DNA from: CAMQRS01 sp964370065
GTDB lineage: Bacteria > Bacillota_I > Bacilli_A > Erysipelotrichales > Erysipelotrichaceae
Direction of reading: 5' to 3'
Length of the DNA stretch: 11,304 nt
Assembly: GCA_964370065.1 (NCBI GenBank)
Contig: CAYJGK010000034.1
Location: 1-11,304, forward strand
This document shows positions 1-8,461 of this stretch, one piece after another. Each line of letters starts with the position of its first letter. The first letter of the stretch is position 1. A program made the position numbers and the translations under genes. The notes beneath the pieces are model-generated. The model was not told where the DNA came from. It saw nothing but the letters and a program-made list of their open reading frames with translations, and ran no database searches.

Positions 1-3000
1 ACAGCATACAATGTCACTGTTCCACCATCTTCTGTTGTTAAGTTTACTACATTTTCTTCATCTGTATATGCTACTTCTCCTGTACTTGTTGTTGACCATC
101 CCACAAATACATGATTTGGTTTTTCGAATATATTTTGGCTTAAGTCTTCTGGTTCATCATATACCATTTCTTGATCTAGCATAGTCCCTGTTCCTGTATT
201 GGCATTAAATACTATTTCATAATTATTGGCCACATACGTATATGTGAAAGTAATTTCTTTATCTGTATATACAAGAATTTCTGTAGGTATTGGGTTTGAC
301 CAACTTCCATTATCGTACCCTATATTTCCACTACTAGTTGGTGTGGTATACGTTGCTTCAGCATCCATATCATTCGATGGCTCTGCCCCTTTCTTAAATG
401 TTACAACTTCACTTACACTAAGTTTAGTTTCACCATCCCATGTACCGTTTACTACAGTATGGTGTACTATAGTTTGATACATATCCTTAATCGCATCTCC
501 TGGTAAATCTCCATTTTTATCTTCATCATCATCTACTAAATTATCTTCAATCTCTAAAATTTCAACTTGACCACGCACTTCACTAACTACATACCAACTA
601 GCATCTTCACCTTGTAATATATCGCTTAGCAAAGTACTCACACTAAATGCTTTGCTTCCCACTAAAGAGTCTCTACTATGTCCTGATACTAACTTAGTAC
701 TCACTACATCATCCACTAAAATATCTGTAGCATGTTCAAACTCTAGTGTCACATTTGTAAACAAGGTAGAGGCATCATAATCTTTTTCTGTGTTATCACT
801 CACGATTAACGTGATTTCTTTTGGCAAGACCGTTACCGTCAATAGCCCTTCTACTTGATTTGTATGATCTGTAGCGTGTACTCTTAAAGTTAATTCATTA
901 CGTCCTATTGGCAACACTTGTGTTGCTGAATCATATGTAAATTGAACCTCTTCATCTACAATACTCACATCTCCTTCTATAAGCGTTCCATCTTTCTTCA
1001 ACAATGTCGCTTGTGCAGGTACATATGCATAAGGACTGGATGGCACTTGTATACTCGCTACAATCGGTATGTGATCACCATAAGTAACTTCTTTGTCTGA
1101 TCCACTTACTCCAAAGTTTACAATAGGAGTTAACTTACTATCAATGTGCACTGCTCCACTTACTTCCATGATTTCATAGTATTGCGCTTGCGCTCCTACG
1201 TTCACTAGACTGTCTAAATCGGCTAAGAATGGGAAACTGCCTACCTCGTTAGACTCCATTAGTGTCACACTTCCATTTACAGTCGCATCTATTGCATCAC
1301 CTGTAATCACTTGTGTTGCATCAATCTCTAAGTCCACATTTGTGAATGTATTTGTTCCATCTGTAATCTTTCTAGTGCTCAATGCTCCTTCTTCTACTAC
1401 TGCATTGACTTGTTTTGGAGATACTGTAATTGTGGTAGTTTCACTAATTGGATTGACAAGCAACCCTCCACCATACTTCACAGTAATTGTACTTTCTCCA
1501 ATCGGCAAAATTTTTGATGTTGTATCGTATACAAGTGTTGTTGGTTGTCCCATTATTGCATTTTGAGCAACACTAATCTCGTGCTCTACCCCATCTTCAT
1601 CTGTATAATATGCTGAAATCATATTCCTATTAGGTACTAAACTTCTTATGAATGGCACTTCAATAATAGATGGTGTAACGATAATATTTGTACTCTCTCC
1701 ATACGTTACAACCCTTTGTGGAACGGATATACTTATTTGTGCGTCATCCTCTACAATCGTAATGGTTGCTACTTTGCTGACTGTAATATCGCCACTTAAA
1801 CTACTTGATTGTAATGTCACATCGATAACATCTTCTGTAGAGTTTTTAATTAACTCATACTCTTCATCACTAATAAATACCTCTCTTGTTTCCCCGTCTT
1901 CATTTACTGCGCTTGCCTTTAGCGCAGCAATCACTGCTGTTTTATCTTCTAATGCAATCATGCTATTAAATGTAGAGCGTTTCATTTCAACATTAGTCGC
2001 ACTAATAACAGGTGTATCAATGTTTGATATCGTCACATAATGAAGTGCAGCTGATTTATCTTCCCCTACTAAAATTAGTGGATAAGTACCATTTTCAGTA
2101 ATCGCAAACGTGATCTCTTCAACTCTTTTCTCTCCTGGCACGGCTTGATGTGCTCCTCCTGGAAAGAAAATATCTGAAATTTTAGTGTCATCTGTATAGG
2201 CATCTATTTGTACATCATATCCTCTAGAATCTGTAATTTTGGTGATTACTTCATTTTCAAACTTTATGTTACCTGCCACATACGCCACAGTTGTATCATT
2301 GTGTCCACCCCAAGGTTGTTCGGCTGAAAATGCTTCAAAAGTAGTTCGCGTAGTATCAAATACCACGACACCACTTTGCAAATAATGTCCATTTGCATTA
2401 TATGCAAACCCAGATGAGTGAATGCTTTGTAGGTTTTGCGCAGGGATAATCAAGGTTTCTACTCCTGAACCTAAAATAAATTTATCATCAATTCTAGTTA
2501 AACTATTATTCCCCGTACTATCGACATTAAATATTAGATTTTTTAACTTCGGATTGTATGCAAAGGCATAAGAAGGTAAGGCTGTTAAACTACTTGAAAC
2601 ACGAATGGTTTCTAGTTGAGGATTGTTAGCCAGTGCTTGTATTCCCATACTACTTACGCTGTTTGGCATGATGAAACTCGTTAGTGCGGTATTTTTGAAG
2701 GACTCGTTCCCTATTGCTGTTAATGCAGAGTCTTGTGCAAATGTCACACTGTTTAACTTTGTTGTAGATGAGAAAGCTCTATACTCAATACGAGTCACAC
2801 TTTTAGGAATTATGAGTGCAGTCAATTCATCACACGAGTAAAAAGCCTGACTGCTAATATTCCCTACTGTTTCTGGAATTATTATTTCAGATATAGCGGT
2901 ATCGAAAAACGCGTACTCCCCTATTTTTGAAATCATCGTTCCTTCTTCAAAGCTTACACTCGACAATACTCTAGCACTACGAAATGCACCATTTAAATTT

Positions 3001-6000
3001 TGTACTGACTTTGGTATTTCTACCTCGATAATATGGGAACCATAAAAGGTGTTTGATAGGGACGGTAAAGTGATTCCTTCTTCAAATTCTACATAATTTA
3101 TACGAGATTCATAGAAAGCATTATTCATCATCGTTACACTTTTTGGAATCATCACTCGATCATCTACACTAGAAGGATTAAAAGAAGCACGAAATGCATA
3201 TGACCCAATTGTTTTTAAATGATCTAAGTCTTCTAAATTGATTGTTTTTAAATTTGTTGTAAAATAAAATGCATTGTCTCCTATACTTTCAAGTAAACTA
3301 CCTTCTTCAAAATACACTTCTTTTAACTTCCTACATTGATAGAAAGCACTAGTTCCGATACGCAACAGTTGACTATTCGCTGCAAAACGAACACTAACGA
3401 GTGAGCCAGCATAATAAAATGCAGAATCTCCAAGTGTTGTTGTTGCAGCTGGAATAACTATATCTAATAGTCCTGTTTGATAAAACGATTCTATCCCTAT
3501 GTATTCCACTGTATCAGGAATATTGATGCTCTTTAATCCCGTTGTATTATAAAATGCTTGATCATCAATACGTGTAATGGTATCTGGCAATGTAATACTT
3601 GTCACATGATTACGCAAATAAAATGCTCGATAATCAATTTCTGTTATATCAAGTTGTAGTGTTTCTCCTTCTGCATTCGTGTACGTAACACCTGCAGGGA
3701 CGACTACAGTAGCACTATCCCCCACATAGCCCGTAACACTATTGTTTGTAATACTATAAATTAAACCAGTTTCTCTATCATAAATACTATCATTCCATAA
3801 AATAGCTGCAGTATTACCACCCCATGGCTTACCATTAATCGAGTCAGGATCCTTTGTAGTAATATCAATAATTTTTAATTTGGGTGTGTTTAAAAATGCA
3901 TCTGTAGATATACTTGTCACACTCGCAGGTATTTTTACTTCTTCCAATATAGCAGATCCAGCAAACATCTGTGATTCCAAAGTTGTAACGCCTTCTGGGA
4001 TATCCACTTTAACCAGTGAATCACAATTATAAAAAGCCTGTATACCCATTGATGTTAAACTTTCAGGAAGAGTAATGCTAGCTAACTTTGAATTCGCAAA
4101 AGCTTCTTTACCAATCGTGGTCACGCTATTGGGTAGCACTAACGTACTTACTTCACTGGCTGCTAGTACACCATCTCCAAGTTCCACTACTACACTTTCG
4201 ATTGCAAAACTAACTTCTCTCATTTTATTTTTTGTATATCGCAAGGCACTTGGTCCCAACTTTACAACATTCACCCCATCCATCATTACCGGTATGTTCA
4301 CACTCGTTTCTTCACCGATATAATCAATAATAGCACCCTCATTCTTATCAAATACAAATCCATTCGCGTCATAATATAAATCTTTCCAATACACAATAGG
4401 TTCGCTTGTCGCTCCCCAATAAGTATTGTATCCACTTATACTATTCGACTCTGCTTGTTTTAAATACACATGTTGTAGTGCAGTGCAATTAGAAAATATA
4501 GTATTAGCAAGTTGTATGGAATCTAGCGAGTCACTAAAATCAATTTCAATTAAACTCGTATTGTAAGCAAAAGCATTTGACTGTACACTTTGCAGATTAC
4601 TTGTTCCAACTAACACTACATCTGCCAATCGTCTTTGCCCCGAAAATGCGCTACTTCCGATTGTTGTTAGATTTTCAAGGTTACTCATATCTATCGTATG
4701 TAACACGGAAGATGAATCATATGTATATATTGCAAATGCTGAACTTCCGATTGTTTGTAAACTTGTTAATGGTGTCAAATCCAATTCCTGCATTTTATAG
4801 GCATTATAAAATACTGTATTCCCAATACTTGTCAATGCAGTACACCCACTAAAATCGACACTTGCCAACTCCGTATGTTTCGAAAAAGCTGAATTATTAA
4901 TGGTTGTTAAATTGGATAACCCACTCAAATCGATACTTCTATACCCTTGGTTATCAGAAGAAGTAGCATATTGCTCTCTATTTGCAAAAGCACTTTCACC
5001 AATACTTTGCAGGCTAGTTAGTGGTGTCAAATCCAAAATATTTATCTTATCCAGATTATAAAAAGCTGAATTTCCTATCGTTTGCAATCCTGCACAACCT
5101 ATAAAATTTAAAGATACAGTGCTAGAATTGTATGTATCATTCACTGCAAAAGCGGAATCACCAATTGATAATAAAGCGATGTTATTGGATAAATCAATAC
5201 TTATCGGATTTTGATTATAAAATGCACGAGAGTTAATTTGTGTCAAATTGGCATTGTTTGAAATTGTGATAGCACTTAAATTGCTAGTATTATGCCATAC
5301 TGCATATGAATCAATCATAGTAATTATGTCATTAGAGATTGTGATATTTTTTAAAGTACCATTTTCATAAAAAGTATGACTACCTAATGTTGTGACTGGC
5401 ATGGATTGAATCCTATCAGGAACAGTAACACTTTCTGCAGACCCCAAATATTTAACCACGATTTCTCCACTTGGTTGATACACATATTCATCCGTAATGA
5501 CTGTGTCATTCCACAATACATAACTATATAGAGAAGTACTGCTATTAATATCCTCTACTTTTTGTAAACCTATAATGGAATTGTACGTATGTGAACTTGC
5601 ATCAATAATTTTTGCGTAAGTAAAAGGAGAAGCATGAAATTGTTGAATGTTTTCTCCAACGGTTAATTTATCTAATTTTGCGCTTAAAAACGCATAACTT
5701 GGTAATGTTGTGATTGCCCCCACGACAGTTGCTTCTTTCAACTTACTACTATTCGCAAATGCTCTTTGTCCCATTGTCGTAATATCTAATGTAACTTTGC
5801 TATATCCAGTTCGCTCAAAAGCCTGAGCATCAATATATTCAACAGAATCTGGTAAAATCAATTCGCCTGTTTTTTCTAAATCACTCATTTCTGGATTATT
5901 ATAGAAGGCTTTACTACCAATACGCTCTACAACACTATCACTTGCAAAGGAAAGGGAATTAAGCTGCATTCCCGCGAATACATCATCACCAATAGCTAAT

Positions 6001-6785
6001 ACATCATACACAACCTCATTATAAGTAAGTGATTTAGGAATGAATACATCATTACCCATTCTTGAGATGTCATAACTTACAATCGTTTGCGTGTTAATAT
6101 CAAATGAAAATCCTGAAACTTCAAGTTGGTCCTCTTCACTAGTGTTTTTGAGTGTAGGAGTCTGCACTTTTGCTTCTTGAATAGGCAATATTGTAAAGTT
6201 ATCAATTACAAAAGATGAGTGCAATGAGGCTTGCACCACATAATCGCCTACTTCGGTTGGAATTGTTGTTGTATATGCCTCATCCTCTTGTGTTTGTAAT
6301 TTGTACATAAAAACAACATCGTTACTGTGCATCGTTTCATCCATAAAAAGTATCGTTGGCTGAAGAATTCCACCATACACAATATCATCTTGTGTTACAG
6401 ATGCTAGTTTAGTAATAGGCGTTGCGCTTGCGATAATTTCAATATCACCTGTAATATTTTCACCAGCTATATGAACTTGACCACTAGCGACGTCATAAAA
6501 ATAGGAACTCGTTTCTATCTTTTCCCCGTTCATGTAAACTTCTATCATTTCTGGTAAGGTCTCATTCTCTACATCATCTACTATCAACTCTGTTAGATAA
6601 TCTTCCGATTTGACATGGCTGATTGCATCATTTGTACTGGTAATTCTGTTTAATGATAGTTTCACAGCAACACTTTCACTGTTTGCTAATACAACAAAAT
6701 CACTTTTTAACGGCATATTAAAACTCATAGTCAAAAATAACATCATGCTCAAAAATACCATACATGGTTTTTTCATTGCTTTCAT
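1..6785 (-). CDS. Giant BspA-like leucine-rich-repeat surface protein (3' end outside the window)
   Basis: The frame is open from ATG 6785 to the window edge: 2261 codons, no stop, C-terminus missing. GAGG at 6793-6796, 7 bases upstream, supports this start. Residues 1-34 form a signal peptide: lysines, a hydrophobic core at about 8-22, and a likely cut after VLA (34). Residues 38-220 are beta-rich and unrecognised. Residues 222-1485 are LRR_5/BspA-type repeats of about 23 residues, with the recurring pattern 'hydrophobic-P..V..I...AFYN'. They are split into modules at W425, W800, W997 and W1492. Residues 1690-2081 are two related Ig-like plus YDG-like modules. An Asp-rich DEDKNGD loop near 2085 precedes another beta domain. 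From about 2188 an InlB-B/Flg_new-type repeat begins (FNANTGTGTM, then FVGWS). Proteins of this type are secreted adhesins, often wall-anchored. Adhesion is inferred; ligand and anchor are unknown. The gene is monocistronic at its 5' end. Confidence 0.9.
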   Translation of the reverse strand, partial: MKAMKKPCMVFLSMMLFLTMSFNMPLKSDFVVLANSESVAVKLSLNRITSTNDAISHVKSEDYLTELIVDDVENETLPEMIEVYMNGEKIETSSYFYDVASGQVHIAGENITGDIEIIASATPITKLASVTQDDIVYGGILQPTILFMDETMHSNDVVFMYKLQTQEDEAYTTTIPTEVGDYVVQASLHSSFVIDNFTILPIQEAKVQTPTLKNTSEEDQLEVSGFSFDINTQTIVSYDISRMGNDVFIPKSLTYNEVVYDVLAIGDDVFAGMQLNSLSFASDSVVERIGSKAFYNNPEMSDLEKTGELILPDSVEYIDAQAFERTGYSKVTLDITTMGQRAFANSSKLKEATVVGAITTLPSYAFLSAKLDKLTVGENIQQFHASPFTYAKIIDASSHTYNSIIGLQKVEDINSSTSLYSYVLWNDTVITDEYVYQPSGEIVVKYLGSAESVTVPDRIQSMPVTTLGSHTFYENGTLKNITISNDIITMIDSYAVWHNTSNLSAITISNNANLTQINSRAFYNQNPISIDLSNNIALLSIGDSAFAVNDTYNSSTVSLNFIGCAGLQTIGNSAFYNLDKINILDLTPLTSLQSIGESAFANREQYATSSDNQGYRSIDLSGLSNLTTINNSAFSKHTELASVDFSGCTALTSIGNTVFYNAYKMQELDLTPLTSLQTIGSSAFAIYTYDSSSVLHTIDMSNLENLTTIGSSAFSGQRRLADVVLVGTSNLQSVQSNAFAYNTSLIEIDFSDSLDSIQLANTIFSNCTALQHVYLKQAESNSISGYNTYWGATSEPIVYWKDLYYDANGFVFDKNEGAIIDYIGEETSVNIPVMMDGVNVVKLGPSALRYTKNKMREVSFAIESVVVELGDGVLAASEVSTLVLPNSVTTIGKEAFANSKLASITLPESLTSMGIQAFYNCDSLVKVDIPEGVTTLESQMFAGSAILEEVKIPASVTSISTDAFLNTPKLKIIDITTKDPDSINGKPWGGNTAAILWNDSIYDRETGLIYSITNNSVTGYVGDSATVVVPAGVTYTNAEGETLQLDITEIDYRAFYLRNHVTSITLPDTITRIDDQAFYNTTGLKSINIPDTVEYIGIESFYQTGLLDIVIPAATTTLGDSAFYYAGSLVSVRFAANSQLLRIGTSAFYQCRKLKEVYFEEGSLLESIGDNAFYFTTNLKTINLEDLDHLKTIGSYAFRASFNPSSVDDRVMIPKSVTMMNNAFYESRINYVEFEEGITLPSLSNTFYGSHIIEVEIPKSVQNLNGAFRSARVLSSVSFEEGTMISKIGEYAFFDTAISEIIIPETVGNISSQAFYSCDELTALIIPKSVTRIEYRAFSSTTKLNSVTFAQDSALTAIGNESFKNTALTSFIMPNSVSSMGIQALANNPQLETIRVSSSLTALPSYAFAYNPKLKNLIFNVDSTGNNSLTRIDDKFILGSGVETLIIPAQNLQSIHSSGFAYNANGHYLQSGVVVFDTTRTTFEAFSAEQPWGGHNDTTVAYVAGNIKFENEVITKITDSRGYDVQIDAYTDDTKISDIFFPGGAHQAVPGEKRVEEITFAITENGTYPLILVGEDKSAALHYVTISNIDTPVISATNVEMKRSTFNSMIALEDKTAVIAALKASAVNEDGETREVFISDEEYELIKNSTEDVIDVTLQSSSLSGDITVSKVATITIVEDDAQISISVPQRVVTYGESTNIIVTPSIIEVPFIRSLVPNRNMISAYYTDEDGVEHEISVAQNAIMGQPTTLVYDTTSKILPIGESTITVKYGGGLLVNPISETTTITVSPKQVNAVVEEGALSTRKITDGTNTFTNVDLEIDATQVITGDAIDATVNGSVTLMESNEVGSFPFLADLDSLVNVGAQAQYYEIMEVSGAVHIDSKLTPIVNFGVSGSDKEVTYGDHIPIVASIQVPSSPYAYVPAQATLLKKDGTLIEGDVSIVDEEVQFTYDSATQVLPIGRNELTLRVHATDHTNQVEGLLTVTVLPKEITLIVSDNTEKDYDASTLFTNVTLEFEHATDILVDDVVSTKLVSGHSRDSLVGSKAFSVSTLLSDILQGEDASWYVVSEVRGQVEILEIEDNLVDDDEDKNGDLPGDAIKDMYQTIVHHTVVNGTWDGETKLSVSEVVTFKKGAEPSNDMDAEATYTTPTSSGNIGYDNGSWSNPIPTEILVYTDKEITFTYTYVANNYEIVFNANTGTGTMLDQEMVYDEPEDLSQNIFEKPNHVFVGWSTTSTGEVAYTDEENVVNLTTEDGGTVTLYA
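543..1718 (-). repeat. Tandem duplication of an Ig-like plus YDG-like module in the surface protein
   Basis: Two modules of about 200 residues follow each other, with TYG motifs at Y1695 and Y1902 (207 residues apart). Each has the same order of landmarks: V-TYG, a YD(T/S) strand ending in LPIG, a 'TVSPK/TVLPK' junction, a 'FTNV-L' strand, and a closing 'YYEIMEVSGAVHI' or 'WYVVSEVRGQVEI' strand. The second copy contains KDYDAST, which resembles YDG domains; the first has lost that motif. They resemble MBG/YDG-type stalk modules of bacterial adhesins. The family names are from memory and approximate. Confidence 0.65.
2331..6122 (-). repeat. BspA-type LRR_5 array within the giant surface protein
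   Basis: This stretch encodes about 1260 residues of imperfect leucine-rich repeats. Most units end in AF followed by Y/A/S and N, and carry I/L-G-x-x-A before it. The codon run for AFYN (GCATTTTATAAT and variants) recurs many times at DNA level. Non-LRR linkers near residues 425, 790-870, 988-1060 and 1492 divide it into four modules of unequal size. Such arrays form a curved beta-solenoid in known family members. Boundaries are approximate. Confidence 0.85.
4533..5036 (-). repeat. Two-copy 252-bp (84-residue) higher-order repeat inside the LRR array
   Basis: Two stretches that open with LDLTPLTSLQ and continue into a IG.SAFA unit start at D585 and D669, exactly 84 residues (252 bases) apart. 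Each spans about four LRR units in the same order: an LTPL unit, a longer unit with a Tyr/Ser-rich insert, an IN/IG-SAFS unit and a further unit. At DNA level the string gtcaaatccaa recurs at 5026-5036 and 4774-4784. This suggests the array grew partly by duplication of four-repeat blocks. The second copy is more degenerate at its end. Confidence 0.6.
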
Positions 6786-6859
6786 AACTTTACCTCTTTT
6801 TCTTAAATTGTAATGTTTTTTGCATACTAGTTTCTTATATAGGGCATCTATCTAATAAA

Positions 6860-6888
6860 ATTATAGCATAGCATGATAAAACCGCCTA
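6860..6888 (-). promoter_or_regulatory. Predicted promoter of the giant surface-protein gene
   Basis: On the minus strand a perfect -10 TATAAT lies at 6865-6860 and is preceded by TGC, giving an extended -10 (TGnTATAAT). The hexamer 17 bases upstream (TAGGCG, 6888-6883) is a poor -35, so the extended -10 probably carries recognition. The predicted leader is about 65-70 bases. No other structure was seen in the 6786-6953 spacer apart from the cre-like site beside it. Confidence 0.6.
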
Positions 6889-6904
6889 ATGAAATCGCTT
6901 ACAT
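6889..6904 (-). promoter_or_regulatory. Predicted CcpA catabolite-response element (cre)
   Basis: The minus-strand sequence ATGTAAGCGATTTCAT fits every position of the cre consensus WTGNAARCGNWWWCAW. It abuts the -35 position of the surface-protein promoter, centred near -44 from the predicted start. CcpA bound here could block or modulate RNA polymerase according to carbon supply. Operator identity is by consensus only; no ccpA gene is in the window. Confidence 0.6.
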
Positions 6905-6953
6905 TTTATATTAAAAAAAGATGTATCTTATTTGAACTGCTTAGTAAATGAAA

Positions 6954-6979
6954 AAAAGATGGAGTTTACTCCATCTTTT
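6954..6979 (-). terminator. Rho-independent terminator of eno
   Basis: A near-perfect hairpin has arms AAAAGATGGAGT (6954-6965) and ACTCCATCTTTT (6968-6979) with a two-base centre. It lies seven bases past the eno stop. On the minus strand the stem runs into a T-tract complementary to the A-run 6951-6957. Confidence 0.85.
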
Positions 6980-6985
6980 CAAACA

Positions 6986-8296
6986 TTATTTAACGTTGTA
7001 GAAAGCGTCCATTCCTTGGTATTCAGCAATTTTTGCTTCTCCGCGGTCATTTAATTCATCGTGGATTCTAATTAAACGGTTGTATTTCGCAATACGGTCA
7101 GTTCTTGACATAGATCCAGTTTTGATTTGTCCTGCGTTTAATCCTACTGCGATATCAGCGATAGTAGCATCTTCAGTTTCTCCTGAACGGTGAGAAACAA
7201 CACAAGTATAACCTGCTTTTTTAGCCATTTCGATTGCATCGAAAGTTTCAGTTAATGTACCGATTTGGTTAACTTTAATTAAGATTGAGTTAGCAATTCC
7301 TTTTTCGATTCCTTCTTTTAAGATAGCAGGGTTTGTTACGAATAAGTCATCTCCAACTAATTGGATTTTATCTCCTAAACGGTCTGTTAATAATTTCCAT
7401 CCAGCCCAGTCTCTTTCTCCTAATCCATCTTCAATTGAAACGATTGGGTATTTTTCACACCACTCAGCATACATTTCAACCATTTCTTCAGTTGTTTTAG
7501 TTCCTTGTCCTGATTTAACTAAGTCATAGTTACCAGTTTCGCGGTTATGGAATTCACTTGCAGCAACGTCCATTGCAATACACATATCTTTACCTGGTGT
7601 GTATCCAGCAGCTTTAATCGCATCAACGATTAATTGTAAAGGTTCTTCATTTCCGTCTTTACATGAAGGAGCAAATCCACCTTCATCACCTACGTTAGTG
7701 TTGTACCCTTTGTCTTTTAATACTTTTCTTAAAGCGTGGAATGTTTCCGCACCCATTTGTAAAGCATCTTTAATACAACAAGCACCAACTGGCATAATCA
7801 TGAATTCTTGGAAGTCTACAGTTGAATCTGCATGAGATCCTCCGTTTACTACATTCATCATTGGAACAGGTAAAGTTTTACCGTTGAATCCTCCGAAGTA
7901 TTTGTATAATGGCATTCCATAGAAATCAGCAGCAGCGTGTGCAGCAGCCATAGAAACACCTAAAATAGCGTTAGCTCCTAATTTAGATTTTTCTGGTGTT
8001 CCATCTAAGTCGATCATTGTTTTATCAATTAAGTTTTGGTTTGTTACATCTAAACCAGTAATTGCGTCAGCAATAATATCGTTTACGTTAGATACAGCTT
8101 TTTGTACCCCTTTTCCTAAGAAACGATCTTTATCTCCATCGCGAAGTTCTAAAGCTTCTCTTTCACCTGTACTAGCTCCACTTGGAACCATAGCACGTCC
8201 ATAAGCACCTGAATCAGTAGTGATTTCAACTTCGATAGTTGGATTCCCTCTTGAATCGATTACTTCTCTTGCAAATACGTCAATAATATATGGCAT
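6986..8296 (-). CDS. eno: Enolase (phosphopyruvate hydratase)
   Basis: This enzyme converts 2-phosphoglycerate to phosphoenolpyruvate in cytoplasmic glycolysis and needs Mg2+. It is 436 residues long, the usual size. The N-terminal domain has the SGAST loop at 39-43. The barrel domain carries the catalytic GDEGGFAP motif (E205), metal ligands D243, E289 and D316, the base K341 (LIKVNQIGTLTET), H369 in SHRSGETED and K392 in IKTGS.SRTDR. All key residues are present. ATG 8296 is preceded by AGGAGGAA at 8303-8310. It has its own promoter and terminator, downstream of the pgk-tpiA operon, so it is probably transcribed separately from it. A Rex-type box lies upstream. The CC pair at 173-174 is unusual to my memory but lies away from the catalytic site. 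Confidence 0.97.
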   Translation of the reverse strand: MPYIIDVFAREVIDSRGNPTIEVEITTDSGAYGRAMVPSGASTGEREALELRDGDKDRFLGKGVQKAVSNVNDIIADAITGLDVTNQNLIDKTMIDLDGTPEKSKLGANAILGVSMAAAHAAADFYGMPLYKYFGGFNGKTLPVPMMNVVNGGSHADSTVDFQEFMIMPVGACCIKDALQMGAETFHALRKVLKDKGYNTNVGDEGGFAPSCKDGNEEPLQLIVDAIKAAGYTPGKDMCIAMDVAASEFHNRETGNYDLVKSGQGTKTTEEMVEMYAEWCEKYPIVSIEDGLGERDWAGWKLLTDRLGDKIQLVGDDLFVTNPAILKEGIEKGIANSILIKVNQIGTLTETFDAIEMAKKAGYTCVVSHRSGETEDATIADIAVGLNAGQIKTGSMSRTDRIAKYNRLIRIHDELNDRGEAKIAEYQGMDAFYNVK

Positions 8297-8330
8297 TTTA
8301 TTTTCCTCCTAATTAAGTATTTTCGTATGA

Positions 8331-8359
8331 ATTATATCATGCTACACTGCTTAATTCAA
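8331..8359 (-). promoter_or_regulatory. Predicted eno promoter
   Basis: On the minus strand TATAAT (8336-8331) is preceded by TGA (extended -10). TTGAAT (8359-8354) is a fair -35 at a 17-base spacing. The leader would be about 30 bases, ending in the strong eno ribosome site. Confidence 0.7.
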
Positions 8360-8373
8360 GCACATTTCAATAA

Positions 8374-8391
8374 ATGTGAATAAATTCACAT
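8374..8391. promoter_or_regulatory. Predicted Rex redox operator upstream of eno
   Basis: ATGTGAATAAATTCACAT contains a perfect TGTGAA-N4-TTCACA core. It matches 12 of the 14 fixed positions of the Firmicute Rex consensus TTGTGAANNNNTTCACAA. The arms extend to a 9-base inverted repeat at 8372-8393. It sits 14 bases upstream of the eno -35. Rex is an NADH-sensing repressor in known systems; its gene is not in this window. Confidence 0.6.
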
Positions 8392-8430
8392 TTTTGTTCA
8401 GTTACATTTTTCTTTCATTTTTTTGATAAA

Positions 8431-8455
8431 AAAATACCCGAATTTCGGGTATTTT
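8431..8455 (-). terminator. Rho-independent terminator of the pgk-tpiA operon
   Basis: AAAATACCCGAA (8431-8442) pairs with TTCGGGTATTTT (8444-8455). It sits six bases after the tpiA stop. On the minus strand the stem is followed by T residues complementary to the A-run 8428-8434. It separates tpiA from the eno promoter. Confidence 0.88.
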
Positions 8456-8461
8456 ATATGA

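Noticed and set aside
500..545. Dockerin domain from the DxDxNGD loop
   Set aside because: Only one loop is present, without the paired second loop and helix that dockerins need.
1342..2040. Plus-strand open frames (for example 1342-1566 and 1648-2040) opposite the surface-protein gene
   Set aside because: They are antisense shadows of a continuous 2261-codon frame, have no clear ribosome sites, and give low-complexity hydrophobic translations unlike known proteins.
4533..5036. CRISPR-like array because of regularly spaced similar strings
   Set aside because: The repeats are imperfect, in frame and encode LRR units; there are no unique spacers of constant length.
6786..6985. A riboswitch or small RNA between eno and the surface-protein gene
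   Set aside because: Only the eno terminator, a cre-like site, an extended -10 promoter and a short leader are visible; no conserved riboswitch core was recognised.
7599..7835. Plus-strand open frames inside eno, tpiA and pgk
   Set aside because: The minus-strand enzymes are unmistakable at these positions. The opposite frames arise from codon bias and lack start signals.
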